Part shown: piece after piece, positions 25,083-32,528 of the stretch | Position numbering within the stretch: position 1 is the first letter of the stretch | Layout: each line of letters starts with the position of its first letter | Assembly (NCBI GenBank): GCA_003567855.1 | Contig: PWYM01000083.1 | Location: 1 to 42,748 of the forward strand | DNA from: Gammaproteobacteria bacterium | Lineage (GTDB): Bacteria; Pseudomonadota; Gammaproteobacteria; Steroidobacterales; PWYM01 | Direction: 5' to 3' | DNA length: 42,748 nucleotides | Notes under the pieces: model-generated | Databases searched by the model: none | Seen by the model: only the letters and a program-made list of their open reading frames with translations | Told to the model about the DNA's origin: nothing | Position numbers and translations under genes: made by a program

Positions 25083-25139
25083 GCTCCATTCATTTTTTAT
25101 TATTTTAAATCAGACAGTTACATGCCTTTTGACTTAATG
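25083..25139. other. AT-rich island between ppnN and the small ORF cluster
   Basis: About 57 bases, strongly AT-rich against the GC-rich surroundings, just past the ppnN stop. On the minus strand it contains TTTAAAATAATAAAAAATG, a plausible -10/UP-like stretch for the 24751-25008 gene. On the plus strand it reads ATTTTTTATTATTTT and is preceded by an imperfect stem (GGAACTG/CAGCTCC, 25068-25086), which resembles a terminator. No plus-strand gene precedes it. Confidence 0.4.
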
Positions 25140-26498
25140 TCAGGACACCGCATCAAGCCGGTAGCACGGTGTGTACTCACGACCCGGCAGCGTCATCCGA
25201 CGCTCGGCAACGAAGCGTCGCAGCACGGTATCGAGCGCCTTGCCGATGACACGGTCGCCGCGCAGCTCGAACGGCCCGTCGCGCTCGACCAGCGCCCGGC
25301 CCTGCTCGCGGATGTTGCCTGCAACCACGCCGGAAAACGCACGCCTGAGGTTCGCCGCAAGCTCGTGCGGCGGCTGGCCGGCATGCAGGTCAAGTGCCGC
25401 CATCGACGCATGGCTGACCTCGAAGGGCTGCTGGAAGGGCGCGTCGACATTCAGCCGCCAGTTGAAATAGTAGGCGTCCTCGCGCGCGTGCCTGAACGCC
25501 TTGACCTCGCCCAAGCCTTCTTTCATCACCCGCGCGACCTCGTCGGCGTCGCCGATGACGATCCGGTAGCGCTCGCGCGCCGCGTCGCCAAGCGTACCGA
25601 CGACGAACTCGTCGATCATCCGGAAGTAGCTTTCGCTCTCCGGCGGCCCGGTGAACACCAGCGGCATCGGCTGGTCGGCGTTGTCCGGGTGCAGGAGCAC
25701 TCCGAGCAGGTAGAGGATCTCTTCGGCGGTGCCCACGCCACCGGGGAACACGACGATGCCGTGACCGACCCGCACGAAGGCTTCGAGGCGCTTCTCGATG
25801 TCGGGCATGATCACGAGCTGGTTGACGATGGGATTGGGTGATTCCGCGGCGATGATCGACGGCTCCGAGATGCCCAGGTAAAGGCCGTTGCGGATTCGCT
25901 GCTTCGAATGCCCGATGGTCGCGCCCTTCATCGGCCCCTTCATCGCGCCGGCACCGCAGCCGGTGCAGACGTCCAGCCCCCGCAGACCGAGGTGATAGCC
26001 GACGAGCTTCGTGTAGTCGTACTCGGTCCTGCTGATCGAGTGTCCGCCCCAGCAGACCACGAGGTTGGGGTCCTGCTGGGTCTTCAGCACGCGTGCGTTG
26101 CGCAGGACCTGGAACACCATGTCGGTGATGTCCTCGCCGGTGGCGAGGCGCCGACCGGGGCGCGCAACCCCCGAGCCTATGTAGACGATATCGCGCAGCA
26201 CCGCGAACAGCAGCTCGCGCACGCCGCGGATCATCGTGCCGTCGACGAACGCGCTGTCGGGCGCATTGCGCAGCGCGAGCTGTACGCCGCGATCGAGCTC
26301 CACGATCGCGATCTCGAACTCGGCGTGACGGCGCATCACCTCGCGTACGTCGTCGTCCTCGGCGCCGCTGTTGAGCACCGCGAGCGCGCAGCGCCGGAAA
26401 ATGTCCTGCAGACCGCCCTCGCCGCTGCTGCGCAGCCGCGCGACCTCACGCTGGGACAGGATCTCGAGACTGCCCTCGGGCGTGACTATCGCGTCCAT
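25140..26498 (-). CDS. ppnN: PpnN, pyrimidine/purine nucleotide 5'-monophosphate nucleosidase (LOG family)
   Basis: 452 residues, matching E. coli PpnN/YgdH (454). PpnN splits the N-glycosidic bond of nucleoside monophosphates and is stimulated by (p)ppGpp in E. coli. An N-terminal DUF4478-type domain occupies about 1-140. The LOG domain follows, with CWGGHSISRTEYDYTKLVGY, GLDVCTGCGAGAMKGPMKGA and PGGVGTAEEILYLLG (252-266), the nucleotide-binding and catalytic loop. The C-terminal DUF3412-like part ends the protein. ATG at 26498. 73 bases separate it from the upstream L,D-transpeptidase gene, with no clear promoter seen. Confidence 0.95.
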   Translation of the reverse strand: MDAIVTPEGSLEILSQREVARLRSSGEGGLQDIFRRCALAVLNSGAEDDDVREVMRRHAEFEIAIVELDRGVQLALRNAPDSAFVDGTMIRGVRELLFAVLRDIVYIGSGVARPGRRLATGEDITDMVFQVLRNARVLKTQQDPNLVVCWGGHSISRTEYDYTKLVGYHLGLRGLDVCTGCGAGAMKGPMKGATIGHSKQRIRNGLYLGISEPSIIAAESPNPIVNQLVIMPDIEKRLEAFVRVGHGIVVFPGGVGTAEEILYLLGVLLHPDNADQPMPLVFTGPPESESYFRMIDEFVVGTLGDAARERYRIVIGDADEVARVMKEGLGEVKAFRHAREDAYYFNWRLNVDAPFQQPFEVSHASMAALDLHAGQPPHELAANLRRAFSGVVAGNIREQGRALVERDGPFELRGDRVIGKALDTVLRRFVAERRMTLPGREYTPCYRLDAVS

Positions 26499-26571
26499 GC
26501 AAGCTTCCTGGGCGCCGGGCGCGCCGGTATCGCGGCTGCTGCCGCGGTGGACATCGGAAGTGGACCGGGAC

Positions 26572-27144
26572 TCAGGGCCGGATCTCGATCGGCGTGTTCT
26601 CTCGCGTCATCAACCAGATGTCGATCATGTCGGCATCGTTGACGGCGATGCAGCCGTCGGTCCAGTCCTCGCCCTGGTAGTACCGCTCGGGATAACGGCG
26701 GTCATTGGGGAAGCCGTGAATCATGATCTGGCCACCCGGATCGACACCCCTGCGCTGGGCGCGCCTGCGGTCATGCGGGTCGGGATAGGACACGCGTATG
26801 GACAGGAAGAAGTCGCTGTTGGTGTTGCGCAGGTCGAGGTGGTAGCGGCCCTCGGGCGTGCGCATGTCGCCCTCGCGCTCCTTGTGCCCCTTCGGCGCGC
26901 CACCGAGCATGATGTCGAACTCGCGCAGCACCTCGCCTTCGGAGAGCAGGTAGAGCTTGCGCTCGGACTTGAGCACGAGCACCTCGTCGGCGACCGGGAG
27001 CTGCTTCCAGGCATCGAGCGCCGGGTCTTCGAAGGTGATGTCGGCCTGCACGGCGCCGGCCCACAGCACGGCGGCCCACACCGCCAGCCACCCGCGACGC
27101 ACACGGCCGGGACCGAACCGCGATCGATGCAGACCGGAATCCAT
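26572..27144 (-). CDS. L,D-transpeptidase family protein (YafK/DpaA-like)
   Basis: 190 residues with a signal peptide (basic start, WLAVWAAVLWAGAVQA about 19-34), so periplasmic. The YkuD catalytic domain spans about 53-188: VLVLKSERKLYLLSEGEVLR, GGAPKGHKEREGDMRTPEG, IHGF with His143, and the catalytic Cys165 in WTDGCIAVND. This subgroup includes E. coli DpaA (YafK), which removes Braun lipoprotein from peptidoglycan; whether this one cross-links or hydrolyses is not decided by sequence. The ribosome site GGAGAGG precedes the ATG, and a sigma-70 promoter is at 27177-27205. Confidence 0.9.
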   Translation of the reverse strand: MDSGLHRSRFGPGRVRRGWLAVWAAVLWAGAVQADITFEDPALDAWKQLPVADEVLVLKSERKLYLLSEGEVLREFDIMLGGAPKGHKEREGDMRTPEGRYHLDLRNTNSDFFLSIRVSYPDPHDRRRAQRRGVDPGGQIMIHGFPNDRRYPERYYQGEDWTDGCIAVNDADMIDIWLMTRENTPIEIRP

Positions 27145-27176
27145 GATTGTCGTGACCTCTCCGTGAACGCTCGCCT

Positions 27177-27205
27177 ACTGTAATTGCGCATCGTTGGCGC
27201 CTCAA
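27177..27205 (-). promoter_or_regulatory. Sigma-70 promoter of the L,D-transpeptidase gene
   Basis: On the minus strand TTGAGG (27205-27200), a 17-base spacer, TACAGT (27182-27177). Each hexamer matches 4 of 6 consensus bases with ideal spacing. The -35 overlaps the stop of the HAD gene. The predicted leader is about 26 bases and contains GGAGAGG. Confidence 0.5.
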
Positions 27206-27870
27206 GTCGAACGGTTCACGTCCCGGGGATCGGCCACCGGCAGGCCACGCGCGCGCAGCGCGCCGGCGAGTGCGCCGGCACCGTCGAACACCACCGCATC
27301 GAACCCGAGCGCCCGGGCCGCGGCGACGTTGTCGGTGCGGTCGTCGATGAACATGCAGCGTGACGCCGGCTCGCCAATCTCATCGAGGAGGTGCCGGTAG
27401 ATCGCGGGATCGGGCTTGACGAGCCCGAGGCGGCCGGAGATCACGACGGTACCGAACAGCGCCATCCACTCGAACCGCCGGTAGAGGAAATCGACCGGCT
27501 CGACGGGATAGTTCGACAGCGCATGCACCGGCACACCGCGCGCATGCAGCGTGCGCAGCAGCGCGACCGAGCCCGTGATTTCGCCGGCAAACATCTGGTC
27601 CCAGCGCGCGTGATACGCGCCGATAGCGTCGCGCCAGTGCGGAAACAGCGCCGCGCGCTCGGCGATCGCCTCGGCCCATGGGCGCCCTCGGTCGAGCTCG
27701 CGATGCCACTCGGGGGGGCACACCTCGCGCAGGAAGTGCTCGACGGCGGCGCTGTCGCCGGCGAAGAGGTCCAGGTAGAGGTTGCGCGGATCCCAGTCGA
27801 CCAGCACGTTGCCGAGGTCGAACACCACCGCGGCCGGCGTCGCGCCGGCCGCGGCCCCGGAACCGGGCAA
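27202..27870 (-). CDS. HAD-superfamily hydrolase (YihX-like)
   Basis: 222 residues, class IA HAD phosphatase. Motif I is VVFDLGNVLVDWDP with nucleophile Asp18, the same form as E. coli YihX, a sugar-phosphate phosphatase. Motif II Ser/Thr lies in VHALSNYPVE, the Lys in GLVKPDPAIY and the acidic motif IV in MFIDDRTDNVAAA. The best start is TTG at 27870, 1 base beyond the htpX stop; the alternative later codons would remove the nucleophile strand. The substrate is unknown. Probably co-transcribed with htpX. Confidence 0.88.
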   Translation of the reverse strand: MPGSGAAAGATPAAVVFDLGNVLVDWDPRNLYLDLFAGDSAAVEHFLREVCPPEWHRELDRGRPWAEAIAERAALFPHWRDAIGAYHARWDQMFAGEITGSVALLRTLHARGVPVHALSNYPVEPVDFLYRRFEWMALFGTVVISGRLGLVKPDPAIYRHLLDEIGEPASRCMFIDDRTDNVAAARALGFDAVVFDGAGALAGALRARGLPVADPRDVNRST

Positions 27871-27871
27871 A

Positions 27872-28756
27872 TCAGCGCCCGCCGCGCTGCAGCGCGGCGA
27901 TGCGCTCCTCGAGCGGCGGGTGTGACATGAACAGCCGCTTCAGGCCCTTGCCCACACCGCCGCGTATCCCGAACGCCGCGACCGAGTCGGGCAGTTGGCT
28001 CGGCCCCTGCATGGACTGCAGGCGCTCGAGCGCACTGATCATCTTCTGGCGGCCGGCGAGCTCGGCGCCACCCGCATCGGCGCGGAACTCCCGCCAGCGC
28101 GAAAACGCCATCACGATGGTGCTCGCGAGGATGCCGAGCACGATCTGCGCGATGATCGAGGTGATCCAGAAACCCGGGCCATGACCGCGCTCGTTCTTGA
28201 ACACGACGCGGTCGACGACATAGCCGACGATGCGCGACAGGAAGATCACGAACGTGTTCACGACGCCCTGCAGGAGGGTCATCGTCACCATGTCACCGTT
28301 GGCGACGTGGGCGACCTCGTGACCGAGTACCGCCTCGACCTCGTCCTGGCGCATGTTCGCGAGCAGCCCGGTGCTGACCGCGACCAGCGCGTTGTTGCGC
28401 GTCGCGCCGGTCGCGAACGCGTTCGGCTCGGGCGAGTCGTAGATCGCGACCTCCGGCGTGCGGATGCCGGCGGCCTTGGCCTGGCGCTGCACGGTGTTCA
28501 GCAGCCACGACTCGGTGCTGTTGCGTGGCTGCGTGATGACCTTAGCGCGGGTCATCATCTTCGCCGACCACTTGGAGATCGCGAGCGAGATGAACGCACC
28601 GCCGAAACCGATCACCGCCGAGATGATCAGCAGCGCCTGCAGGTCAAGGCCGCCGTGCTCGTTGACGTAGTGTTCGAGGCCGAACACCCGCATCACGATC
28701 GCGAGCACGACAAGCACGGCGACGTTGGTCGCCAGGAACAGGGCGATACGCTTCAT
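27872..28756 (-). CDS. htpX: HtpX, membrane zinc metalloprotease
   Basis: 294 residues (E. coli 293). An M48 protease of the inner membrane that degrades misfolded membrane proteins, complementing FtsH. TM helices lie at about 4-24 and 40-60; the zinc motif HEVAH is at 146-150, with the third ligand Glu in [13 protein letters not shown], and two further TM segments are at about 155-215. [20 protein letters not shown] before the zinc site is family-typical. GGAG lies about 10 bases before the ATG. The promoter looks RpoH-dependent (28788-28815). The HAD gene follows after 1 base. Confidence 0.96.
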   Translation of the reverse strand: MKRIALFLATNVAVLVVLAIVMRVFGLEHYVNEHGGLDLQALLIISAVIGFGGAFISLAISKWSAKMMTRAKVITQPRNSTESWLLNTVQRQAKAAGIRTPEVAIYDSPEPNAFATGATRNNALVAVSTGLLANMRQDEVEAVLGHEVAHVANGDMVTMTLLQGVVNTFVIFLSRIVGYVVDRVVFKNERGHGPGFWITSIIAQIVLGILASTIVMAFSRWREFRADAGGAELAGRQKMISALERLQSMQGPSQLPDSVAAFGIRGGVGKGLKRLFMSHPPLEERIAALQRGGR

Positions 28757-28787
28757 GGAAAATCTCCGTTTTCCGGGTTAACGTCCA

Positions 28788-28815
28788 ATATCGGGGGCCC
28801 GTTTGCGTTTTCAAG
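28788..28815 (-). promoter_or_regulatory. Sigma-32 (RpoH) type promoter of htpX
   Basis: On the minus strand CTTGAAA (28815-28809), a 13-base spacer, CCCGATAT (28795-28788), which is 7 of 8 against CCCCATNT. The predicted start near 28781 leaves a 25-base leader with GGAG. htpX is a heat-shock gene in E. coli. The element lies in the 84-base divergent gap with the ATP pyrophosphatase gene. Confidence 0.7.
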
Positions 28816-28840
28816 CCCCGTCGACCGGATATTGTGACCG

Positions 28841-29500
28841 ATGAGCACGCCCGTGGTTCTGTCCTGGAGCAGCGGCAAGGACAGCGCGTTCATGCTGCAG
28901 ACACTCGCCGCCGATCCGGACTGGGACGTCGTCGCCATGGTCACCGCGCTGCATGACGGCGAGGTGACGATGCACGGCACGCCCGATGCGCTGGTGCGCG
29001 ACCAGGCGCGCGCCGCCGGGGTCGCGCTGCACACCGTGGAGCTGCCGTGGCCGTGCCGGAACGAGGTCTATGCGGCGCGCCATCGTGAGCTGTTCGCGCG
29101 GCTGGCCGCCGACGGCATCGGCCACATTGCCTATGGCGATCTCCACCTCGAGGATGTGCGGGCCTGGCGCGAGCAGCTGCTCGCCGACAGCGGCCTCGCC
29201 CCGGTGTTCCCGTTGTGGGCGCGCCCCACCCCGGCACTGGCCCGTGAGATCATCGCCTCCGGCATCGGCGCCCAGGTCGTCTGCGTGGACACCGACCGGC
29301 TGCCGGCGGCCTTCGTCGGCCGCAGCTACAACGATGCGTTCATCGACGATCTGCCCGACGGCGTCGACCCGTGTGGCGAGGGCGGTGAATTCCACACTTT
29401 CGTCTGGCGCAGCCCCTGTTTCGACCGGCCGCTGGAAATCCACGTGCGCGGCTATCACGACGACGGGCGCTTCCGCCGCGCGATACTCGAAGCCGGCTGA
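28841..29500 (+). CDS. Diphthine-ammonia ligase-like ATP pyrophosphatase
   Basis: 219 residues, adenine-nucleotide alpha-hydrolase (PP-loop) fold. The PP-loop is VLSWSSGKDSAFMLQTLA (6-23). Other family marks are IAYGDLHLEDVRAWREQL, FPLWARPTPALAREI and the C-terminal DGVDPCGEGGEFHTFVW. Eukaryotic and archaeal relatives amidate diphthine, but bacteria do not make diphthamide, so the bacterial substrate is unknown. Divergent from htpX. A short 63-base gap precedes the acyltransferase gene. Confidence 0.87.
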   Translation: MSTPVVLSWSSGKDSAFMLQTLAADPDWDVVAMVTALHDGEVTMHGTPDALVRDQARAAGVALHTVELPWPCRNEVYAARHRELFARLAADGIGHIAYGDLHLEDVRAWREQLLADSGLAPVFPLWARPTPALAREIIASGIGAQVVCVDTDRLPAAFVGRSYNDAFIDDLPDGVDPCGEGGEFHTFVWRSPCFDRPLEIHVRGYHDDGRFRRAILEAG

Positions 29501-29544
29501 AACACGCCCCGCGGTGCCGGCGCCCGCCACGCGCGCCCAACCGC

Positions 29545-29550
29545 TAGAAT
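29545..29550 (+). promoter_or_regulatory. Candidate -10 element of the LpxL-like gene
   Basis: TAGAAT in the context CCGCTAGAATCGCC, 13 bases before the first ATG (29564) and 22 before the second (29573). Transcription from about 29557 would give a very short leader. No -35 match is evident. Confidence 0.4.
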
Positions 29551-29563
29551 CGCCGCTTCACGG

Positions 29564-30529
29564 ATGCAGCTCATGGCACGCAACAGACGCCCCCTTCATC
29601 ACTTTCTCGCTCCACGCTGGTGGCCCTGGTGGCTCGGACTCGGCCTGCTGCGCGTCTCCGTCGCACTGCCTTACCGACTGCAGATGGCGCTGGGCCGCGC
29701 CGCCGGGCGCGTCGCCCACCGTATGCTGGCTGCACGCCGCTTCGTCGCCCGGCGCAACATCGAGATCTGCTTCCCCGAACTCGACCCGGGCGAGCGCGAT
29801 GCGCTCGTGCGCCGCCACTTCGAGGCGCTCGGCTGCGGCGTACTCGAAATGGCAATGGCCTGGTGGGGACGCCCGGCCCGCCTCGACGCGTTGGTGACGC
29901 TCGAGGGGCTCGAGCACCTCGAGGCCGCGCTTGCGCACGGCCGCGGTGCGATCCTGTTCAGCGCTCATTTCACGCCGCTTGAAATGAGCGGCCGGCACCT
30001 GACGGCGCGCTACGAGGTCGATGCGATGTACCGGCCAAGCCCCGAGAATCCGCTGATGAACGAGATTCTGCGCCGCGGCCGCGAACGCACCGCGCGACGC
30101 ACCATCGCCAAGGACGACGTACGCGCGATGCTCAAGAGCCTGCGCGCGAACGTGCCGGTCTGGTATGCCCCCGACCAGAGCTACCGGCGCAAGTACTCGG
30201 CGCCGGTCACGTTCTTCGGCGAGCACGCGATGACCAACACCGCGACCAGCCGGCTGTCGGCGCTGTCCGGCGCCCCGGTGCTGCCGTTCTTCATCCGCCG
30301 CATCGGGGCCGCCGGCGGCTACGTGGCGACGATCCAGCCGCCGCTGGAGGACTTCCCCGGCGACGATCCGGTCGCCGACACCGAGCGCCTGAATCGTGCG
30401 ATAGAGGCGCAGGTGCGCCTGGCGCCGGAGCAGTACTACTGGGTGCACCGCAAGTTCAAGGCGCGCCCGGAGCCGTGGCCCGACCCCTACGCGTCGCCCG
30501 AAACCTCCGGCGGCGCCGCCTCGCGGTAG
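29564..30529 (+). CDS. LpxL/LpxM-type lipid A late acyltransferase
   Basis: 321 residues; inner-membrane enzyme that adds a secondary acyl chain to Kdo2-lipid IVA. N-terminal membrane anchor at about 18-36 (WWPWWLGLGLLRVSVALPY). RRNIEICFPELDPGERDALV is the family's substrate region. The catalytic HX4E motif is His135-Glu140 (SAHFTPLE), and VWYAPDQSYRRKYSAPVTFF is the second conserved block. YYWVHRKFKARP lies near the end. A second ATG at 29573 may be the true start. The 3' end overlaps convergent kdkA by 43 bases. Chain length and position specificity cannot be read from sequence. Confidence 0.92.
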   Translation: MQLMARNRRPLHHFLAPRWWPWWLGLGLLRVSVALPYRLQMALGRAAGRVAHRMLAARRFVARRNIEICFPELDPGERDALVRRHFEALGCGVLEMAMAWWGRPARLDALVTLEGLEHLEAALAHGRGAILFSAHFTPLEMSGRHLTARYEVDAMYRPSPENPLMNEILRRGRERTARRTIAKDDVRAMLKSLRANVPVWYAPDQSYRRKYSAPVTFFGEHAMTNTATSRLSALSGAPVLPFFIRRIGAAGGYVATIQPPLEDFPGDDPVADTERLNRAIEAQVRLAPEQYYWVHRKFKARPEPWPDPYASPETSGGAASR

Positions 30530-31242
30530 CCGGACAGCAGCTCGGCCCACTGTCCGTCGCCCACGCCGTCGCGGCCGGCCTCGCGCGCGGTCTTGTCCAG
30601 CGAGCGCTTCAGGCGCGCGAGGTTGCGCCGGGTCCAGCGACCGGGCGCGCGACGGTAGCCCTGGTCGAAGTCGAGCACGTGCACGGTGCCGTCATCGCCG
30701 ACGAGCACGTTGCCGGCGTTGAGGTCGGTATGGCAGGCACCGGCGGCGTGCAGCCGCGCCAGCACGCGGCCGGTCTCGGCCCACGCGGGCGCCGGGACAG
30801 CGTCCTCACTACACAGTTCGCGCAGCGTCCGGTTCGGTGGCAGTCGCGAGGTCAGCAGCCACGCACTGTAGAACGGCCACGGGCCGCGCCGGTACGCGGC
30901 GGCGACCGGCCGCGGCACCGGCAGACCCTCGGCGTACAGGTGCGCGAGCAGCCGCCACTCGGCGAACGCGCGGGTGCGCGCCTCACCGGTCCACAGATAG
31001 TGTTCGCTGCTCAGCACGCGGGCGAGCCCGCCCCGCCGGTAGCGGCGCAGCACCCAGCCGCCGTGTGGCGTGTCGAGGTACCACACGGCGCCGCGCCCGC
31101 CGCCGCGGCCGACGACCGCACCGGCCGCCTCCCACCACGACGGGTCGAACCAGCGCGCGTCGGCGGCACCGGCGAGGGCCGCATCGACGAGCATCGCGCC
31201 GCCCTGCAGCGGCCGGCGCACGCCGTTCGCCGTACCCGTCAC
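30487..31242 (-). CDS. kdkA: 3-deoxy-D-manno-octulosonic acid (Kdo) kinase
   Basis: Up to 251 residues; a protein-kinase-like enzyme that phosphorylates Kdo of the LPS inner core at O-4, as in Haemophilus and Vibrio-type LPS with a single Kdo. Motifs: WFDPSWWE, GRGAVWYLDT with the nucleotide loop, VLRRYRRGGL carrying the ATP-binding Arg/Lys region, catalytic HTDLNAGNVL (His171, Asp173, Asn178) and DFDQGYRR (Asp191 as the DFG-like metal residue). GTG at 31242 is the longest start; ATG at 31194 (LVDAALAG) may be real. Its gene overlaps the lpxL-like 3' end by 43 bases and is divergent from kdoO. Confidence 0.9.
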   Translation of the reverse strand: MTGTANGVRRPLQGGAMLVDAALAGAADARWFDPSWWEAAGAVVGRGGGRGAVWYLDTPHGGWVLRRYRRGGLARVLSSEHYLWTGEARTRAFAEWRLLAHLYAEGLPVPRPVAAAYRRGPWPFYSAWLLTSRLPPNRTLRELCSEDAVPAPAWAETGRVLARLHAAGACHTDLNAGNVLVGDDGTVHVLDFDQGYRRAPGRWTRRNLARLKRSLDKTAREAGRDGVGDGQWAELLSGYREAAPPEVSGDA

Positions 31243-31291
31243 GGCCTCCGCTCCCGACCAGGGCCCGCAGGCGGCCAGCGCCGGCTGCGCC

Positions 31292-31297
31292 TATAAT
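31292..31297 (+). promoter_or_regulatory. Consensus -10 (TATAAT) abutting the kdoO start
   Basis: A perfect TATAAT ends 7 bases before the ATG at 31305 and overlaps the in-frame ATG at 31296. If active, transcription starts at or one base from 31305, giving a leaderless mRNA. There is no Shine-Dalgarno upstream. The -35 position (AGGCGG) is poor. Confidence 0.45.
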
Positions 31298-31304
31298 GTG
31301 CATC

Positions 31305-32228
31305 ATGCTCGAAGTCTTCGACGAACACCGGCTGCGCGATGCGCCCCCCGAGGCCCTCGGCGATGCGCTCGAGGACGACCGCATCGTGCATTTCCCGCAG
31401 TGCCCGTTCCCGCTGCCACCGGAAGACGATCTCGCGCTGCTGCGCAGCGAGCTGCCCGCCCAGCTCAGGCTCAAGAACGTCAGCTACCACCCCGAGGCCG
31501 GCAGCGTGCGCGGCCTCGACAGCGGTGACCCGGCGCTGGTCGAGCGCGTCACCGCGATCCTGCGCGCCCACAGCGAACAGGTCTGCACGTTCCTCCACGC
31601 GCACATGGGACACCTGACGCGCGACTGGCGCGTGGGCACCTGCAGCTTCAGGCCGATCGAGGAACGCGGGCGTAATCTCAAGCCCCACGCCAGCAACGAG
31701 CTCGTGCATATAGACGCCGGCGCCTACGGCGCGACCGACGGCGACCGCATATTCCGCTTTTTCGTCAACGTCAATCCCGACGAGGACCGGGTCTGGGCGA
31801 CCAAGGGCGGGTTCGCGCACATCCTCGAGCGGTTCGGCCACGACGCCGGGCTCGTCGACGCGCGCGGCCGCGGCCCGCGCATCGAAAAGAACGCACTCGA
31901 CCACGCCTACAGCGGCCTGGTGGCCGGGCTCGCGCGGCTGAACCCGATGGCGCGCATGATCGACAGCACCCCGTACGACCGCGCGATGCGCCGGCTGCAC
32001 AATTTCATGAAGGACCAGCCGTCGTTCCGCGACGACATGCGCGACTACCGGGAAATCCGGTTTCCCCCGTACTCGGCCTGGATGGTGTTCACCGACGGCG
32101 TCAGTCACGCGAGCCTCGCGGGACAGTTCGCGTTCGTCACCACCTGCATCGTGCCACGTCGCAACCTGCGCCTCCCCGAACGCTCGCCGTGGGCACGCCT
32201 TGCGGCGCTGCGCGCGTCCGCGGCCTGA
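31305..32228 (+). CDS. kdoO: Kdo 3-hydroxylase (KdoO-like Fe(II)/2-oxoglutarate dioxygenase)
   Basis: 307 residues; converts Kdo in lipid A-Kdo2 to the 3-hydroxylated sugar Ko, as described for Burkholderia and Yersinia. Conserved parts: RIVHFPQCPFPLPPEDDLAL, LRLKNVSYHPEAGSVRG, SFRPIEERGRNLKPHASNEL, the metal motif VHIDAGAYG with His135 and Asp137, FRFFVNVNPDEDRVWATKGG and VFTDGVSHASLAGQFAFVTT with the likely third ligand His268. A long Arg/Pro-rich in-frame extension upstream is antisense to kdkA and is not part of the protein. ATG 31296 is an alternative adding 3 residues. It follows kdkA divergently, forming a Kdo-modification pair. Confidence 0.88.
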   Translation: MLEVFDEHRLRDAPPEALGDALEDDRIVHFPQCPFPLPPEDDLALLRSELPAQLRLKNVSYHPEAGSVRGLDSGDPALVERVTAILRAHSEQVCTFLHAHMGHLTRDWRVGTCSFRPIEERGRNLKPHASNELVHIDAGAYGATDGDRIFRFFVNVNPDEDRVWATKGGFAHILERFGHDAGLVDARGRGPRIEKNALDHAYSGLVAGLARLNPMARMIDSTPYDRAMRRLHNFMKDQPSFRDDMRDYREIRFPPYSAWMVFTDGVSHASLAGQFAFVTTCIVPRRNLRLPERSPWARLAALRASAA

Positions 32229-32253
32229 ACGTCGTCGCAGGCGCCGGGCCCGC

Positions 32254-32457
32254 TCAGGCGATGCGCTCGCTCGCGAGCACGTAGTGCGCGCCGCAGTAGG
32301 GACATACCGCCTCGCCGGTTTTTTCCACGGGCAGGTAGACCTTCGGATGGGAGTTCCACAGGTACATGCCCGGCATCGGGCATGACAGCGGCAGGTCCGC
32401 GTCGGTGACCTGATAGCGGTTTTCGGCGTTGGGCTGGATCAGGTCTTCGTCGGCCAT
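32254..32457 (-). CDS. Small zinc-finger (zf-CHCC, NDUFS6-like) protein
   Basis: 67 residues. Zinc ligands Cys26, His37, Cys52 and Cys55 (LSCPMPGMYLWNSHPKVYLP, then VCPYCGAHYVL) match the CHCC finger also found in the mitochondrial complex I subunit NDUFS6. In gammaproteobacteria stand-alone forms are common and uncharacterised. I chose ATG 32457 since it removes an Arg-rich upstream extension. It is convergent with kdoO (25 bases apart) and lies downstream of glnE. Confidence 0.88.
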   Translation of the reverse strand: MADEDLIQPNAENRYQVTDADLPLSCPMPGMYLWNSHPKVYLPVEKTGEAVCPYCGAHYVLASERIA

Positions 32458-32528
32458 GCCGTGTCGTCTGCGCACCGCTGCTCCTTCGTCGTCGGCGTAC
32501 CGGCCATTATAGCCGACCGCAACCACGC

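Noticed and set aside
28841..29500. Diphthamide pathway in this bacterium
   Set aside because: The domain is related to diphthine-ammonia ligase, but bacteria lack diphthamide and no other dph gene is here.
30487..30529. Gene fusion or sequencing error at the lpxL-like/kdkA junction
   Set aside because: Both frames are complete and end in normal C-termini; a 43-base convergent overlap is ordinary in compact genomes.
30837..31304. Long N-terminal extension of KdoO
   Set aside because: It is antisense to kdkA, Arg/Pro-rich and absent from the family length; the protein starts at 31305 or 31296.
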